From Mycobacteriales bacterium (GTDB taxonomy: Bacteria; Actinomycetota; Actinomycetes; Mycobacteriales; Mycobacteriaceae): 44,093 nt of DNA. Location: NCBI GenBank assembly GCA_012842085.1, contig DUTM01000139.1:1-44093 (forward strand), given 5' to 3'. Positions 27,286 through 36,465 of the stretch are shown one piece after another (the first letter of the stretch is position 1; every line of letters starts with the position of its first letter). The notes beneath the pieces were generated by a model. The model saw only the letters and a program-made list of their open reading frames with translations. It searched no databases and was not told the DNA's origin. A program made the translations under genes and the position numbers.

Positions 27286-28047
27286 TTATTCTAGCTGCAT
27301 AAAATAATTTAAGATTCCGTTAAACATTCCCCGAGCTGCTTCCAATCGATACCACTGTTGGCTCAATAGATCGGCTTCTCCTTGATGGCTCAAAAATCCA
27401 ACCTCAACTAGAGCAGCAGGCATACTAGTATTGCGAAGAACATAGATATTCCCCCGCTTAACCCCAACGTTACTCGTACCCAGCTGTTGAACAACACCTT
27501 TCTGCAGAGCTTCTGCTAACGCCCAGTCCTGCGCTTGATAGTAATATGTGGTCGTCCCAGAAAGAGAACGATTGTCGTTCCAATCATTATGAATTGATAC
27601 AAAAATGTGGGCTCCACTGCGGTTCGCTTTCGCAACCCGTACTGCCAATTGGCCATTTGTCTGTTTACTGTACGATGTTCCCTGGGCAGGACTAATGTCT
27701 GTTTGGCGGGTCATAATAACCTGCGCCCCTGCTTTCTCCAGCATTGTCTTAAGTTCCCAGGCGATAGCTAGTACATTCTCAGCTTCAGTGGTTTTACCTA
27801 CTCCAACAGTCCCTGGGTCTTGACCGCCATGGCCAGGATCTAGTGCTATAATCCGCCCTGCCAGAGCCTGAGGGGAAACCCACACATTCCGGTTCGAATC
27901 TGTATTAGGTAGAGTAATAGGGGGTCTATAACCAGTATTAGACCCGGCTAGTCCTGAGAAAATGAACATCAAAAACATGAGAAGGGTTGCCCATACACTC
28001 GAGTATAAAGTAAAGGATTGATTGGAATGACATAAACAACGATTCAA
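27286..28047 (-). CDS. N-acetylmuramoyl-L-alanine amidase, CwlD-like
   Basis: A zinc amidase (Amidase_3 fold) that removes the peptide side chain from muramic acid. In spore formers, CwlD uses this reaction to make muramic lactam in the cortex. The 253-residue protein has a signal peptide or membrane anchor (residues about 14-34). Zinc ligands are visible as H in ALDPGHGGQDPG, E in TTEAENVLAI and H in FVSIHND, with the catalytic Glu in AALVEVGFLSH. The start is TTG 28047 with AAAGGAGGAG five bases upstream. The 121 bp before it contain no clear sigma-A promoter. A sporulation sigma promoter is possible but I could not identify it. Confidence 0.86.
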   Translation of the reverse strand: MNRCLCHSNQSFTLYSSVWATLLMFLMFIFSGLAGSNTGYRPPITLPNTDSNRNVWVSPQALAGRIIALDPGHGGQDPGTVGVGKTTEAENVLAIAWELKTMLEKAGAQVIMTRQTDISPAQGTSYSKQTNGQLAVRVAKANRSGAHIFVSIHNDWNDNRSLSGTTTYYYQAQDWALAEALQKGVVQQLGTSNVGVKRGNIYVLRNTSMPAALVEVGFLSHQGEADLLSQQWYRLEAARGMFNGILNYFMQLE

Positions 28048-28168
28048 GGGTGCTCCTCCTTTTGTCTACTATCTGGTATAATTCCAGCTCAGGAGAATAC
28101 ATCCCTTCAGGCAAGTAAACCCGCTATTACAGCTTCATTCCAATTCTACCAAGAACATCCCTTCTTCA

Positions 28169-28729
28169 TCAACCTCCACAAGGAAACCCCGCTTGTATTG
28201 CGGGGTTCTCTTTGGAGAATAACCATGCTGGTCTAGACCAGTTCACCGGCCAATTGGCCTCTAGATATTCGTAAACAAATGGCAGCAGCACTCGCATTTG
28301 TTGAACAACCGATGATTCTTCCAGAATCATATTGATGGTAGAAAGATTCGTTGCCGTCACAACAATCAGCAGGGCTAAGATCACTATACCTACCTTTGCC
28401 ACACCAAAAGCCGCACCAGCCACATGGTCTACTAGAGCAAATGGAGTTAAGCGAATCGCCCTTGACCACAAATACCCAAAAAATGCCGCCAAAACACTAA
28501 TCCCCAAGATTATAACAACGAAAGCGACCATCTGCGCCTGCCACTCTGCAAGGGGATAGACATCTATCAAGTAGAGAGACAGTTCTTGGTAGCTTTGATA
28601 CGCAATGACCACCGCCAAGATTGCTCCTACAAGACTGAACAGTTCTCGCACCAATCCTCTCTTGAACCCTTTGAGCAATCCAAGAGCGAGAATAACCAAG
28701 ATAACGATGTCAATCCATTTTCCAACCAC
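28169..28729 (-). CDS. CvpA-family membrane protein
   Basis: A 186-residue protein of the CvpA family, named for colicin V production. The exact function in Bacillota is unknown. It has four hydrophobic segments and the family pattern DIVILVILALGLLKGFKRGLVRE at the start and VDHVAGAAFGVAKVGIVILALL in the second half. The start is GTG 28729 with CAGGAG seven bases upstream, 14 bp after zapA. A GC-rich hairpin (AACCCCGC/GCGGGGTT, 28185-28207) lies inside the last codons. The pair zapA-cvpA, downstream of pheST and upstream of mutS2, is a common Bacillota arrangement. Confidence 0.86.
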   Translation of the reverse strand: MVGKWIDIVILVILALGLLKGFKRGLVRELFSLVGAILAVVIAYQSYQELSLYLIDVYPLAEWQAQMVAFVVIILGISVLAAFFGYLWSRAIRLTPFALVDHVAGAAFGVAKVGIVILALLIVVTATNLSTINMILEESSVVQQMRVLLPFVYEYLEANWPVNWSRPAWLFSKENPAIQAGFPCGG

Positions 28730-28743
28730 ACGACCACTCCTGA

Positions 28744-29004
28744 TTAATTGGCATCCTCAAGCAATTCAAGAAGTTCGTCATACTCTACCCGTAAATCTTC
28801 CAACTCGTTAGCCAGGTTAATCGCAACTAAAATAGCAACACAATGGCGAGGAAGCATAGGGTTGTTCTTTTGGACCGCCCACAAACGGGTATCTACTATT
28901 TCGGCCAAATGGCGAATATACTCATCTGAAGCATTACCCTTAATTACATGGTCTTCTCCAAATATCCGAACTCGAACCGAAGTGGGTTCATTCCCCGAAC
29001 TCAC
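28744..29004 (-). CDS. zapA: Cell division protein ZapA
   Basis: Small FtsZ-ring stabiliser, about 86 residues. VRVRIFGEDHVIKGNASDEYIRHLAEIVD is the typical ZapA N-domain (beta strands plus helix), followed by a long heptad-rich helix ending in LEDLRVEYDELLELLED that dimerises. Two starts are possible. GTG 29004 has AAGGAGGG seven bases upstream and gives a family-like short N-terminus. ATG 29025 has AAGGAG ten bases upstream and adds seven residues. I prefer GTG. The gene follows pheT by 55 bp. Confidence 0.88.
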   Translation of the reverse strand: MSSGNEPTSVRVRIFGEDHVIKGNASDEYIRHLAEIVDTRLWAVQKNNPMLPRHCVAILVAINLANELEDLRVEYDELLELLEDAN

Positions 29005-29058
29005 AACCCATCCCTCCTTGTCCATAGACTTAGTTCTCCTTAAACTCAGCTTTTCCTT

Positions 29059-31443
29059 CTATCGAATCTCTGCGCCGAACGTCGTGCTTAAGAGCTCTAT
29101 TAGATGCTCCATTACATCATTAACTTCCTTTTCCACAAGAGTCCGATCAGCTTGGAAGTGTAGAGAGAAAGCTACACTCTTTCTGTCCGCTGGAATTGGC
29201 TTACCCTGGTAAACATCAAAGACGGTAACCGATTTGAGAATGTCGCCACCTTCCTTTTGGAGAAGGTTAACCAGTTCGCCCACAGGTTGAAGGGCATCAA
29301 CGACTACAGCTAGATCCCGATCTACACTGGGGAACCGCGGCAAGTCTTTAAACTCTACAACTCTCCCAAAGTATTCGGCTGCAGGCTCTAGACGCACCTC
29401 AGCCACATAGGCTCGATCAGGCACACGGAAATTCCTTAGTACAGCCGGATGAACTTCGCCATAATAAGCAATCTCTTCTCCATTGTAGATAACTCTTCCC
29501 TGCCGCCCAGGATGGAGTGAATCGTTTTGTCCCGTTTCCCACTCAAACGGCATTGACTGAAACAGAAGTTCTAATAGTCCCTTCACATCGAAGAAATCGA
29601 ATTTCTCTTCAGGATGAGCCCAATTAAGGTCATGACGATTTCCCCATAACACAATTCCCAGACGCAGCTCTTCTAAAGGCTGAGTTTTCAAGGGAACCTC
29701 ACCTAAATAAACTGACCCAATCTCAAAAAGTGCTGCTCTCGACTGCTGTCGATTGGCATTAGTACTTACAGCAGATAATAGTCCTGGCAGCAGCGAGTGG
29801 CGCATGGCAGACAAATCCTCGGAAATAGGATTCTGGATTTTAATCATTTCCGGCTCTTTGTTTCGTAAGAGGCGAGCGTTACTGTCAGGACGAATAAAGG
29901 AATAAGTCAGGGCCTCATACAAACCTGCACCAACTAAGACCTCTCGAACGTAGTCACTTAATTGAAGCAGCGGTCCCTGTCCCCCAATAGTGGTGACACC
30001 AACAGGAAATGTGGTGGGAATTTTCTCAAACCCCCAAATACGGGCAATCTCCTCCACTAAATCTGCCTCGATTTCAATATCACGGCGATAAGACGGCACT
30101 GTCACGATCAATGTATCAGAGGAAGGTTTAACCTCGAAATCTAAGCCTTTCAAAATGGTGATCATATCATCTTTAGGAACCTTGACTCCTAAAAGCTCAT
30201 TGACACGATTCGGACAGAGTTCAATTTCTGCTTTTCTGTCTTCAACCGCACTCTGATCTATAATACCAGAATATGCTTTAGCACCGGCTATACGTTCCAG
30301 CAGATGGGCAGCACGATGTGCAGCGAAAACAGTACCATGGGGATCAATTCCCTTTTCAAATCGAACTGCAGACTCTGATGCCAAACCTAGTTTTCGACTA
30401 GTACGCCGAACACTTACAGCTTCAAAGTTGGCAGACTCTAATAAGATGGTAGTAGTATCTTCCGTTACCTCACTGTCTTGACCGCCCATAACACCAGCAA
30501 TACACTTCGGATCTTCTGCATCACATATTACCAGCATAGACTCATTTAATGTGCGAGTTTCTCCATCTAGAGTAACAATAGTTTCCCCTGGTTTGGCTGT
30601 TCGAACCACAACTCTATTCTCTTTTAACTGATTATAGTCAAAAGCGTGCAGTGGTTGGCCCAACTCCAGCATGACGTAATTTGTAACATCGACTACGTTG
30701 TTGATGGGCCGCATACCAGCTGCGCGCAGTCTCATCTGCATCCAAAGAGGTGAAGACCCAATCTTGAGATCTCCTAAGAGTTTAGCAGTATAACGGGGAC
30801 ATTTCTTATCATTCTCCACCTGTACACTGGTAAGCTCAGAAATATGCTGGTCATTTTCCACATAATCAATGGCTGGATAGCGAATTTGGGTGCCTCCTAT
30901 GGCAGCTACTTCTCTGGCCACACCGAGCATACTCATACAATCTGGCCGATTAGCATAGACCGATACATCCAGTATCATATCGTCTAAACCAAGGGCCTCA
31001 ACTAAGCACTGACCTATTTCCAGATCATCTGGCAGTATAAGAATTCCAGATTCATCTTCGCCAATACCTAACTCTTTTTCCGAACAAAGCATTCCAGAGG
31101 AAGCCACATCTCGAATTGTGGTTTTCGCGATTTTGAATCCACCAGGCAGTACTGCGCCAGGCAGGGCTATGGCTACCGTCTGCCCCTGTTTCACATTAGG
31201 CGCTCCACATACTACAGAATAGCTGCCTAATTCTCCCACGTTTACAGAACAGATGGTCAGCTTATCTGCATTAGGATGAGCCTTGACCGCCTCAACCTTA
31301 CCTACGTGAACATTCTTTAAATCTGGTCCCAGCCGCTCTACTCCCTCTACTTCCAAACCAGCCATAGTGAGACGGTCTGCTAGTTCGTAAGGACCCCACG
31401 GAATATCAACATATTCTTTTAACCAATTGTAGCTAACTAGCAT
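29059..31443 (-). CDS. pheT: Phenylalanyl-tRNA synthetase beta subunit
   Basis: Beta chain of the alpha2beta2 PheRS, 794 residues. It begins MLVSYNWLKEYVDIPW, with an N-terminal EMAP/tRNA-binding domain (VGKVEAVKAHPNADKLTIC). The B3/B4 editing domain follows (YVMLELGQPLHAFDYNQL), then the B5 region and the catalytic-like core. The C-terminal FDX-ACB domain (FPSVDRDLAVVVD to the end) binds the tRNA anticodon stem. ATG with AAGGGGGAAG upstream. It is separated from pheS by 12 bp and shares its T-box. Confidence 0.97.
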   Translation of the reverse strand: MLVSYNWLKEYVDIPWGPYELADRLTMAGLEVEGVERLGPDLKNVHVGKVEAVKAHPNADKLTICSVNVGELGSYSVVCGAPNVKQGQTVAIALPGAVLPGGFKIAKTTIRDVASSGMLCSEKELGIGEDESGILILPDDLEIGQCLVEALGLDDMILDVSVYANRPDCMSMLGVAREVAAIGGTQIRYPAIDYVENDQHISELTSVQVENDKKCPRYTAKLLGDLKIGSSPLWMQMRLRAAGMRPINNVVDVTNYVMLELGQPLHAFDYNQLKENRVVVRTAKPGETIVTLDGETRTLNESMLVICDAEDPKCIAGVMGGQDSEVTEDTTTILLESANFEAVSVRRTSRKLGLASESAVRFEKGIDPHGTVFAAHRAAHLLERIAGAKAYSGIIDQSAVEDRKAEIELCPNRVNELLGVKVPKDDMITILKGLDFEVKPSSDTLIVTVPSYRRDIEIEADLVEEIARIWGFEKIPTTFPVGVTTIGGQGPLLQLSDYVREVLVGAGLYEALTYSFIRPDSNARLLRNKEPEMIKIQNPISEDLSAMRHSLLPGLLSAVSTNANRQQSRAALFEIGSVYLGEVPLKTQPLEELRLGIVLWGNRHDLNWAHPEEKFDFFDVKGLLELLFQSMPFEWETGQNDSLHPGRQGRVIYNGEEIAYYGEVHPAVLRNFRVPDRAYVAEVRLEPAAEYFGRVVEFKDLPRFPSVDRDLAVVVDALQPVGELVNLLQKEGGDILKSVTVFDVYQGKPIPADRKSVAFSLHFQADRTLVEKEVNDVMEHLIELLSTTFGAEIR

Positions 31444-31455
31444 TACACTTCCCCC

Positions 31456-32481
31456 TTAGTTCGAAAATTGCGACAAGAACCGAATATCGTTCTCGAATAA
31501 CAGTCGAATATCATGGATTCCGTATTTCAACATGGCAATCCGTTCCACACCCATTCCAAAGGCAAAGCCGCTCACTTTCTCTGGATCATAACCAACCTTT
31601 TTGAGGACTCGCGGATCAACTAACCCTGATCCTAAGACTTCTAACCAACCAGTGTCTTGACATACACGACAGCCTTTTCCTCTGCACATAATGCAGGAAA
31701 CGTCCACTTCGGCGCTAGGTTCAGTAAATGGGAAATAACTGGGGCGAAAGCGAGTCTTCGTTTCAGGTCCAAACATCCGCTCGGCAAACAACTGCAGAGT
31801 GCCTTTGAGATCTGCAAACGTAATCCCCTCATCTACCACTAATCCTTCAATTTGATGAAACATGGGTGAGTGAGTTACATCAGCTGAATCAGCCCTGTAC
31901 ACCTTTCCAGGAGCAATAATTCTAATGGGCGGCTGTTGTTTTTCCATAACGTGAATCTGAACCGGTGATGTTTGACTCCGTAAAAGAAGCTCCTCCGTAA
32001 TAAAAAACGTATCCTGCATATCGCGAGCAGGGTGGTCAGGAGGAATATTGAGGGCTTCGAAATTATAGTAATCCTCCTCAATTTCTGGTCCTTCCACAAC
32101 CTGATAGCCCATCCCCATGAATATCTCTTTCGCTTGATTAATGACCTGTGTTAGAGGATGAAATGAGCCACGGGCTACCTGCCTACCAGGCAGGGTTATA
32201 TCTATCCGTTCTTCAAGAAGACGCCGCTGCTCTTCAGCTTCAAAAAGCTCAGTTTCTTTTTGCTGCCACCGCTCCTCCAACCTATCACGAACTTCATTCA
32301 CTAATCGTCCAAACTTCGGTCGTTCTTCAGCTGGCAGCTGGCCCATACTGCGCAGAAGCGCTGTAAGTTCACCTTTTTTTCCTAAGAAACGAACTCTGGC
32401 ATGAGTTAAATCCTGCAGAGTATCAGCCTTAGCACATGCAGCCAAGGCCCTTTCTTTAATTTCTTCGACTTTCTTATGCAT
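31456..32481 (-). CDS. pheS: Phenylalanyl-tRNA synthetase alpha subunit
   Basis: Catalytic class II subunit, 341 residues. It has an N-terminal coiled coil (residues about 1-90) and motif 1 around HPLTQVINQAKEIF. The motif 2 region holds HPARDMQDTF and the loop around TSPVQIHVMEK. Motif 3 is GFAFGMGVERIAMLKYGI. A CxxC...CxxC-like segment (DVSCIMCRGKGCRVCQ) is usual in this subunit. ATG 32481 with AAAGGGGGC upstream. Expression is expected to follow uncharged tRNA-Phe through the T-box just upstream. Confidence 0.97.
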   Translation of the reverse strand: MHKKVEEIKERALAACAKADTLQDLTHARVRFLGKKGELTALLRSMGQLPAEERPKFGRLVNEVRDRLEERWQQKETELFEAEEQRRLLEERIDITLPGRQVARGSFHPLTQVINQAKEIFMGMGYQVVEGPEIEEDYYNFEALNIPPDHPARDMQDTFFITEELLLRSQTSPVQIHVMEKQQPPIRIIAPGKVYRADSADVTHSPMFHQIEGLVVDEGITFADLKGTLQLFAERMFGPETKTRFRPSYFPFTEPSAEVDVSCIMCRGKGCRVCQDTGWLEVLGSGLVDPRVLKKVGYDPEKVSGFAFGMGVERIAMLKYGIHDIRLLFENDIRFLSQFSN

Positions 32482-32520
32482 ATTGGATGCCCCCTTTTAA
32501 TATCTCTCCTATTTACACAT

Positions 32521-32762
32521 AAAAAAACTTCCTGCATCCTAACATTTCCGTTAGGGACGCAAGAAGTACGCGGTACCACCCTAGTTGGCTCTTTCAGCCC
32601 CCTCAAATCCTGTAACGGCGGAGAAACCGGCAAGACCTACTGCTACTTCAGCCTGCTGCTCTGGAGTGAATTTCCACCCTTTAAATCTCCAAGAAGACTC
32701 TCAGACTTTGATCTTCTCTCTCTGTGGGTTGGCAGGATGTACTTGTCTCCTTCATCGCCTTG
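32521..32762 (-). promoter_or_regulatory. T-box riboswitch of pheST
   Basis: The invariant T-box core AGGGTGGTACCGCG is present on the minus strand (32582-32569), with the UGGN bulge that pairs with the tRNA CCA end. Downstream, a terminator is formed by ACTTCTTGCGTCCCTAAC (32567-32550) and GTTAGGATGCAGGAAGT (32543-32527) followed by seven T. Upstream, a Stem I-like region starts near GGCGATGAAGGAGACAAGTA. A TTC triplet at 32695-32693 (in GAGTCTTCTTGG) is a candidate phenylalanine specifier. I have not folded the leader. Uncharged tRNA-Phe would stabilise the antiterminator. Confidence 0.93.
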
Positions 32763-32779
32763 TAATATATAATTGAAAT

Positions 32780-32890
32780 CTAGTGCAAAGTGTTATTCGT
32801 TATTTCTACCAGTTGACGATAGAGTAAATAAGCATTAATGGAACCGGTGGTTACAAAAATTCGCCAAACAACTTTCGGTGTAAGATTCAT
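32780..32890 (-). CDS. yqzL: YqzL-family small protein
   Basis: A 36-residue protein from ATG 32890 to TAG 32780. The central sequence VWRIFVTTGSINAYLLYRQL resembles the YqzL family pattern (W..F..TG.I.AYLLYK), small proteins of unknown function in spore formers. The ribosome binding site GGAGGG lies eight bases upstream, and a strong extended -10 promoter precedes it. It ends about 20 bp before the T-box leader, so readthrough could feed pheST. In Bacillus yqzL lies between recO and era; here it has moved. The family call is from memory of the motif. Confidence 0.68.
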   Translation of the reverse strand: MNLTPKVVWRIFVTTGSINAYLLYRQLVEITNNTLH

Positions 32891-32926
32891 TACATAACCC
32901 TCCGTGCTTCCCTAATTGTTGAGGTT

Positions 32927-32955
32927 ATTATATCACACTACACGTGGGCTTACAA
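32927..32955 (-). promoter_or_regulatory. Sigma-A promoter upstream of yqzL
   Basis: TTGTAA (32955-32950), 17-bp spacer, TATAAT (32932-32927) with an extended TGA immediately before the -10. The -35 box contains the TAA stop of the upstream methyltransferase gene. It may also supply transcription for the pheST T-box. Confidence 0.8.
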
Positions 32956-33744
32956 CTCATCCTTCCACCTCTGTCGGACGATCTCGTACAATAGAATTCC
33001 AGCGGCTACAGACGCATTAAGGGATTCGACAGGCCCCAATAAGGGAATTTTTACCCGCATCTGAGCATGAGTCAGCATCAACTCACTTACACCTCGCGCT
33101 TCATTGCCGACTACTAAAGCCAAGGTCTGAGGAAAAGATGCGTTAAAACAATCGACAGCCTGTTCTAGATCAGCAGCAATAATAGGTACGTTATTTTCTT
33201 CCAACACCTGGACAGCCTCTTCCCCATCCATAGACCAAATAGGTAGATGGAGAATTCCGCCCATGCTGGAACGAACAGCCTTTGGATTGTAGGGATCGAC
33301 TGAACCACTCGTTACAATAAGGCCAGAAGCACCTGCTGCAACTGCTGTTCGACATAGAGTTCCCATATTCCCAGGATCTTGAATCTCGTCAGCCACAACC
33401 AATAATCCCTTCAAAACAAAGGGCCAATGTCTTTTTCTTACAATAGCTAAGACCCCTTGAGAATTAACTGTATCGGTGATTTCCGAAAAAACTGATTCGG
33501 TACATTCTGTTAGGCTAACACCTTGGGCTTGAGCCCGTTCAAGCAAGTTCTTCCCTCGCTTCGTAGACAGCAGACGAGAGGTAAAGAACAGACTCGTGGC
33601 AGATCCTGAACAAACTGCTTCCTCTGTAAGGCGCACTCCCTCTACATAATAAGCCCTTTCCTGAACACGGAACTTTCTCTGATTAAGCTTTTTGATCCAT
33701 TTGATCTGGTCGTTGTTTTTACTTGTGATTAATGGTGCATTCAT
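32950..33744 (-). CDS. TrmH/SpoU-family RNA 2'-O-methyltransferase
   Basis: A 264-residue SPOUT-class enzyme that methylates ribose in rRNA or tRNA using S-adenosylmethionine. An N-terminal substrate-binding domain (FRVQERAYYVEGVRLTEEA) precedes the knotted domain with its three motifs: ADEIQDPGNMGTLCRTA, VVGNEARGVS and IPLLGPVESLNASVAAGILLYE. The layout matches the 23S rRNA-type YsgA/RlmB-like group often found beside pheST. The specific target base is not deducible. Its ATG overlaps the end of the KtrA-like gene by four bases. Confidence 0.9.
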   Translation of the reverse strand: MNAPLITSKNNDQIKWIKKLNQRKFRVQERAYYVEGVRLTEEAVCSGSATSLFFTSRLLSTKRGKNLLERAQAQGVSLTECTESVFSEITDTVNSQGVLAIVRKRHWPFVLKGLLVVADEIQDPGNMGTLCRTAVAAGASGLIVTSGSVDPYNPKAVRSSMGGILHLPIWSMDGEEAVQVLEENNVPIIAADLEQAVDCFNASFPQTLALVVGNEARGVSELMLTHAQMRVKIPLLGPVESLNASVAAGILLYEIVRQRWKDEL

Positions 33745-34409
33745 TCCGGATCCTCCAACTTACTCAGTTTATCATCAGGACCCATTGCTATCAAAACATC
33801 GCCTTGCTCAAACCTAAAATCTGCTCCTGGAGTAACAATAATGTCCTCGTTTCGTCTAACAGCAATAACGTTAATCCCATATCTGGCTCGTAAGTCAATC
33901 TCACCCAATGTGCGGTGAAAGAACTCTGTATGAGCTTTCGCCTCAATAATAGAGTACCCCGGTGCTAACTCCAAATAATCAATGAGATTACCAGAAATCA
34001 AGTTGTGAGCAACGCGCAGTCCCATGTCTCTCTCGGGGAAGACAACTCTATCAGCACCAAGTTTTTCTAGCACAGTGCCGTGAGTGTCCGAAACTGCTTT
34101 ACAAACAATACAGGGCACTCCCATCTCCTTAAGAATTAAGGTAGCCATAACGCTCTGCTCTAATAAACCGACACTTACAACGGCTATATCAACATTCCTT
34201 ATTCCAAGGTCGCGCAGGGCTTGTTCATCTGTGGCATCTGCCTGCACTGCATATGTCACCTCATTGGCAATGGCTGCTACAACACTTTCATCAATATCAA
34301 CAGCTATTACTTCGTGACCCATTGAATATAGTGTTTTTGCTAGACTCGTGCCGAATCGTCCTAATCCCAGTACTGCACACTGTTTAATGCGTCCTGTTCG
34401 TCTCATCAT
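33741..34409 (-). CDS. Potassium uptake regulatory subunit KtrA/TrkA-type (RCK)
   Basis: A 222-residue cytoplasmic gating protein. The N-terminal RCK domain has the nucleotide fold (CAVLGLGRFGTSLAKTL with GxGxxG, then IAVDIDES, with the acidic residue at the end of strand 2). The C-terminal RCK_C domain (residues about 140-220) follows. It forms an octameric ring on the KtrB-type channel next door and responds to ATP/ADP or c-di-AMP in relatives. It begins 21 bp after the channel gene. Confidence 0.93.
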   Translation of the reverse strand: MMRRTGRIKQCAVLGLGRFGTSLAKTLYSMGHEVIAVDIDESVVAAIANEVTYAVQADATDEQALRDLGIRNVDIAVVSVGLLEQSVMATLILKEMGVPCIVCKAVSDTHGTVLEKLGADRVVFPERDMGLRVAHNLISGNLIDYLELAPGYSIIEAKAHTEFFHRTLGEIDLRARYGINVIAVRRNEDIIVTPGADFRFEQGDVLIAMGPDDKLSKLEDPE

Positions 34410-34430
34410 GAGAATGAAACCTCCTTAGCC

Positions 34431-35777
34431 TTAGCCTAATCCCACTCTCTCCTCAGGATATCGAAAACTTGCATTTCTAACACCCCGCTGTCCCAAAGCC
34501 AAAGCGAGAGTCATGGGACCGAGGCGGCCGAGAAACATGGTGAGGGTAATCAAGACCCGACCCAAACGTGACAAATTATCAGTGACTCCTGTTGACAGAC
34601 CAACGTTACCAAAAGCAGAGACAGTTTCAAAAAGAAGATCGAAAATACTAAATGATTCACTGATTGACAAGATCAGCACCACTATTATAACCCATACAGC
34701 AGCTGAGAAAGTAATAACAAAAGCCTTGCTTATCTGCTCTTCAGGAATTCTTCTTCCAAAAACTTGGACTTCTTTGCGTTCACTAATATTTGACCACACA
34801 CCAAGCAGCAGCACTGCAAATGTAACGGTCTTAATACCGCCTCCAGTAGAACCAGGAGAAGAACCAATAAACATGAGAAGTACCATAAGGAACTGACTAG
34901 CTTGAGAGAAAGCCTGAATCGGTATGGAGCTAAACCCTGCAGATCGAGTAGTCACTCCAGAAAAAAGCGCGTTGACCATCTTGTCTCCAAACCGGAGAGT
35001 CCCAATGGATTGAGGATTACCAAATTCTAATAACAGAACAGCCAGCCAAGAAAATACGATTAAGGCTGTGGTACTGATAAGTACGATTTTTGTATGGAGG
35101 GAGGTCTTTCGAAATGAAAACCGGCCTCCAAAGAGTTCGTTGATAACTGAAAAACCCAGTCCTCCAATGACAATCAAGCCTGCTATAACCAGCAAAACTG
35201 CCGGTTGTTGAGAAAAGCCCTCGAGACTGGTGCCGAAAAGATCAAATCCTGCGTTTGCAAAGGCTGTAATGGAATGGAAAACAGCATAATACGCAGCCTG
35301 CCCCCATCCTCTTCCAGGTTTCCAAATCAAGAACAAGAATAACGCTCCTGTAAGTTCTACCCAAAAAGTTAGAAAAAGAATATAACGCACTAATCGAACA
35401 ACACCAGAGAGATAATTCTGATTCAAGTCTTGCTGGATAAAGATACGATTTCGAAGTCCAATTTTTCTCTTGAGAATAAGTGCAAAAAGAGCTGACATAA
35501 CCATAATACCTAAAGCACCGATTTGGACCAACAGCATAATGACAATTTGACCAAATATTGTAAATTCAGCGGTCAAAGAAACAACACTTAAGCCAGTTAC
35601 ACATACAGCACTTGTAGACATAAACAGTGCATCAATCCACGAAATGCCACCGGGAACTGAAATAGGCAGGCGTAATAAAGCTGCACCAGCTATAATCACC
35701 AATGTATATGCCATTACCAAAAACTGTGCGGGAGAGAGACGTCGAAACTGCCTTCTCAAAGTAAAGTATTGTTTCAT
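34431..35777 (-). CDS. Potassium uptake channel subunit KtrB/TrkH-type
   Basis: A 448-residue integral membrane protein with the four M1-P-M2 repeats of the SKT superfamily. The selectivity-filter loops are visible in order: STSAVCVTGLSV, HSITAFANAGFDLFG, TTRSAGFSSI and ETVSAFGNVGLSTG. Each carries the conserved glycine. The length and the short N-terminus fit KtrB better than TrkH. It takes up K+ (probably Na+-dependent) together with the adjacent RCK subunit. It follows the ribosomal-protein terminator and heads the ktrB-ktrA-methyltransferase operon. Confidence 0.93.
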   Translation of the reverse strand: MKQYFTLRRQFRRLSPAQFLVMAYTLVIIAGAALLRLPISVPGGISWIDALFMSTSAVCVTGLSVVSLTAEFTIFGQIVIMLLVQIGALGIMVMSALFALILKRKIGLRNRIFIQQDLNQNYLSGVVRLVRYILFLTFWVELTGALFLFLIWKPGRGWGQAAYYAVFHSITAFANAGFDLFGTSLEGFSQQPAVLLVIAGLIVIGGLGFSVINELFGGRFSFRKTSLHTKIVLISTTALIVFSWLAVLLLEFGNPQSIGTLRFGDKMVNALFSGVTTRSAGFSSIPIQAFSQASQFLMVLLMFIGSSPGSTGGGIKTVTFAVLLLGVWSNISERKEVQVFGRRIPEEQISKAFVITFSAAVWVIIVVLILSISESFSIFDLLFETVSAFGNVGLSTGVTDNLSRLGRVLITLTMFLGRLGPMTLALALGQRGVRNASFRYPEERVGLG

Positions 35778-35789
35778 GGGGCTCCCCTC

Positions 35790-35825
35790 GAAAAAATAAA
35801 TACCGGGAGGTTACAAACCACCCGG
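35790..35825 (-). terminator. Rho-independent terminator of the infC-rpmI-rplT operon
   Basis: On the minus strand CCGGGTGGTT and ACCTCCCGG form a stem with one interruption, followed by TATTTATTTTTT. It lies between rplT and the ktrB-type gene. Confidence 0.82.
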
Positions 35826-35843
35826 AATTAGCCTTATTTCACT

Positions 35844-36191
35844 TTACTGTTTGGCTAGGCTAACCAAATCGGAAAAAGCTTCGGCATCATTAACAGCCAA
35901 ATCAGCAAGGACCTTCCGGTTAACCTCTACCCCGTTCTTCTTCAAACCTGCAATAAAAGTACTGTAAGACATACCATTCATACGGGCAGCGGCGTTAATG
36001 CGGGTAATCCACAACTTTCTAAAATCCCGTTTCTTCGCTTTCCGATCTCGGTAGCTGTACGTCCAAGACTTCATAACGGCCTGATTTGCTACACGATACT
36101 TCTTACTCTTATCACCATAATAACCTTTCGCCAGCTTTACGACTTTCTTCCGCCGACGACGTGTTGCAGGTCCACCTTTTACTCTAGACAT
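35844..36191 (-). CDS. rplT: 50S ribosomal protein bL20
   Basis: A 115-residue basic protein binding 23S rRNA early in assembly. In many bacteria it also represses its own operon by binding a leader RNA. It begins [26 protein letters not shown] and contains [22 protein letters not shown], standard for bL20. It is the third gene of infC-rpmI-rplT. Confidence 0.98.
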   Translation of the reverse strand: MSRVKGGPATRRRRKKVVKLAKGYYGDKSKKYRVANQAVMKSWTYSYRDRKAKKRDFRKLWITRINAAARMNGMSYSTFIAGLKKNGVEVNRKVLADLAVNDAEAFSDLVSLAKQ

Positions 36192-36214
36192 TGCTTGCTC
36201 CTCCTATTCACCAT

Positions 36215-36412
36215 CTAGCTATATGGCAACAGCCGTTTTACTCTCTTAGTATCTGGTTTACTTGCTACTTGTCCGTGTCTCAGCTGACGTTTCCGCTTAG
36301 AAGACTTCTTCTCAAGAATATGACTCTTGTGTGAGCTGAATTTAATAACCTTACCGGTACCAGTTACCTTAAAACGTTTCGCTGCACCTCTATGCGTTTT
36401 CATTTTGGCCAT
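36215..36412 (-). CDS. rpmI: 50S ribosomal protein bL35
   Basis: A 65-residue basic protein. [21 protein letters not shown] and the C-terminal KRVKRLLPY are typical. ATG 36412 is the family start, with AGGAGGTG about nine bases upstream. Four extra in-frame codons to 36424 overlap that binding site and are unlikely to be used. Confidence 0.97.
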   Translation of the reverse strand: MAKMKTHRGAAKRFKVTGTGKVIKFSSHKSHILEKKSSKRKRQLRHGQVASKPDTKRVKRLLPYS

Positions 36413-36465
36413 GGTCCAACACACCTCCTATTATTCCTGCCACTTTTGGGATGCTTGCTTAGCTA

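Noticed and set aside
28130-28240. Second reading frame at the end of cvpA (ending FLVEVDEEGMFLVELE)
   Set aside because: It looks protein-like but has no adequate start codon after the preceding in-frame stop, except a GTG giving 14 residues. Probably chance, though a cvpA frameshift cannot be fully excluded.
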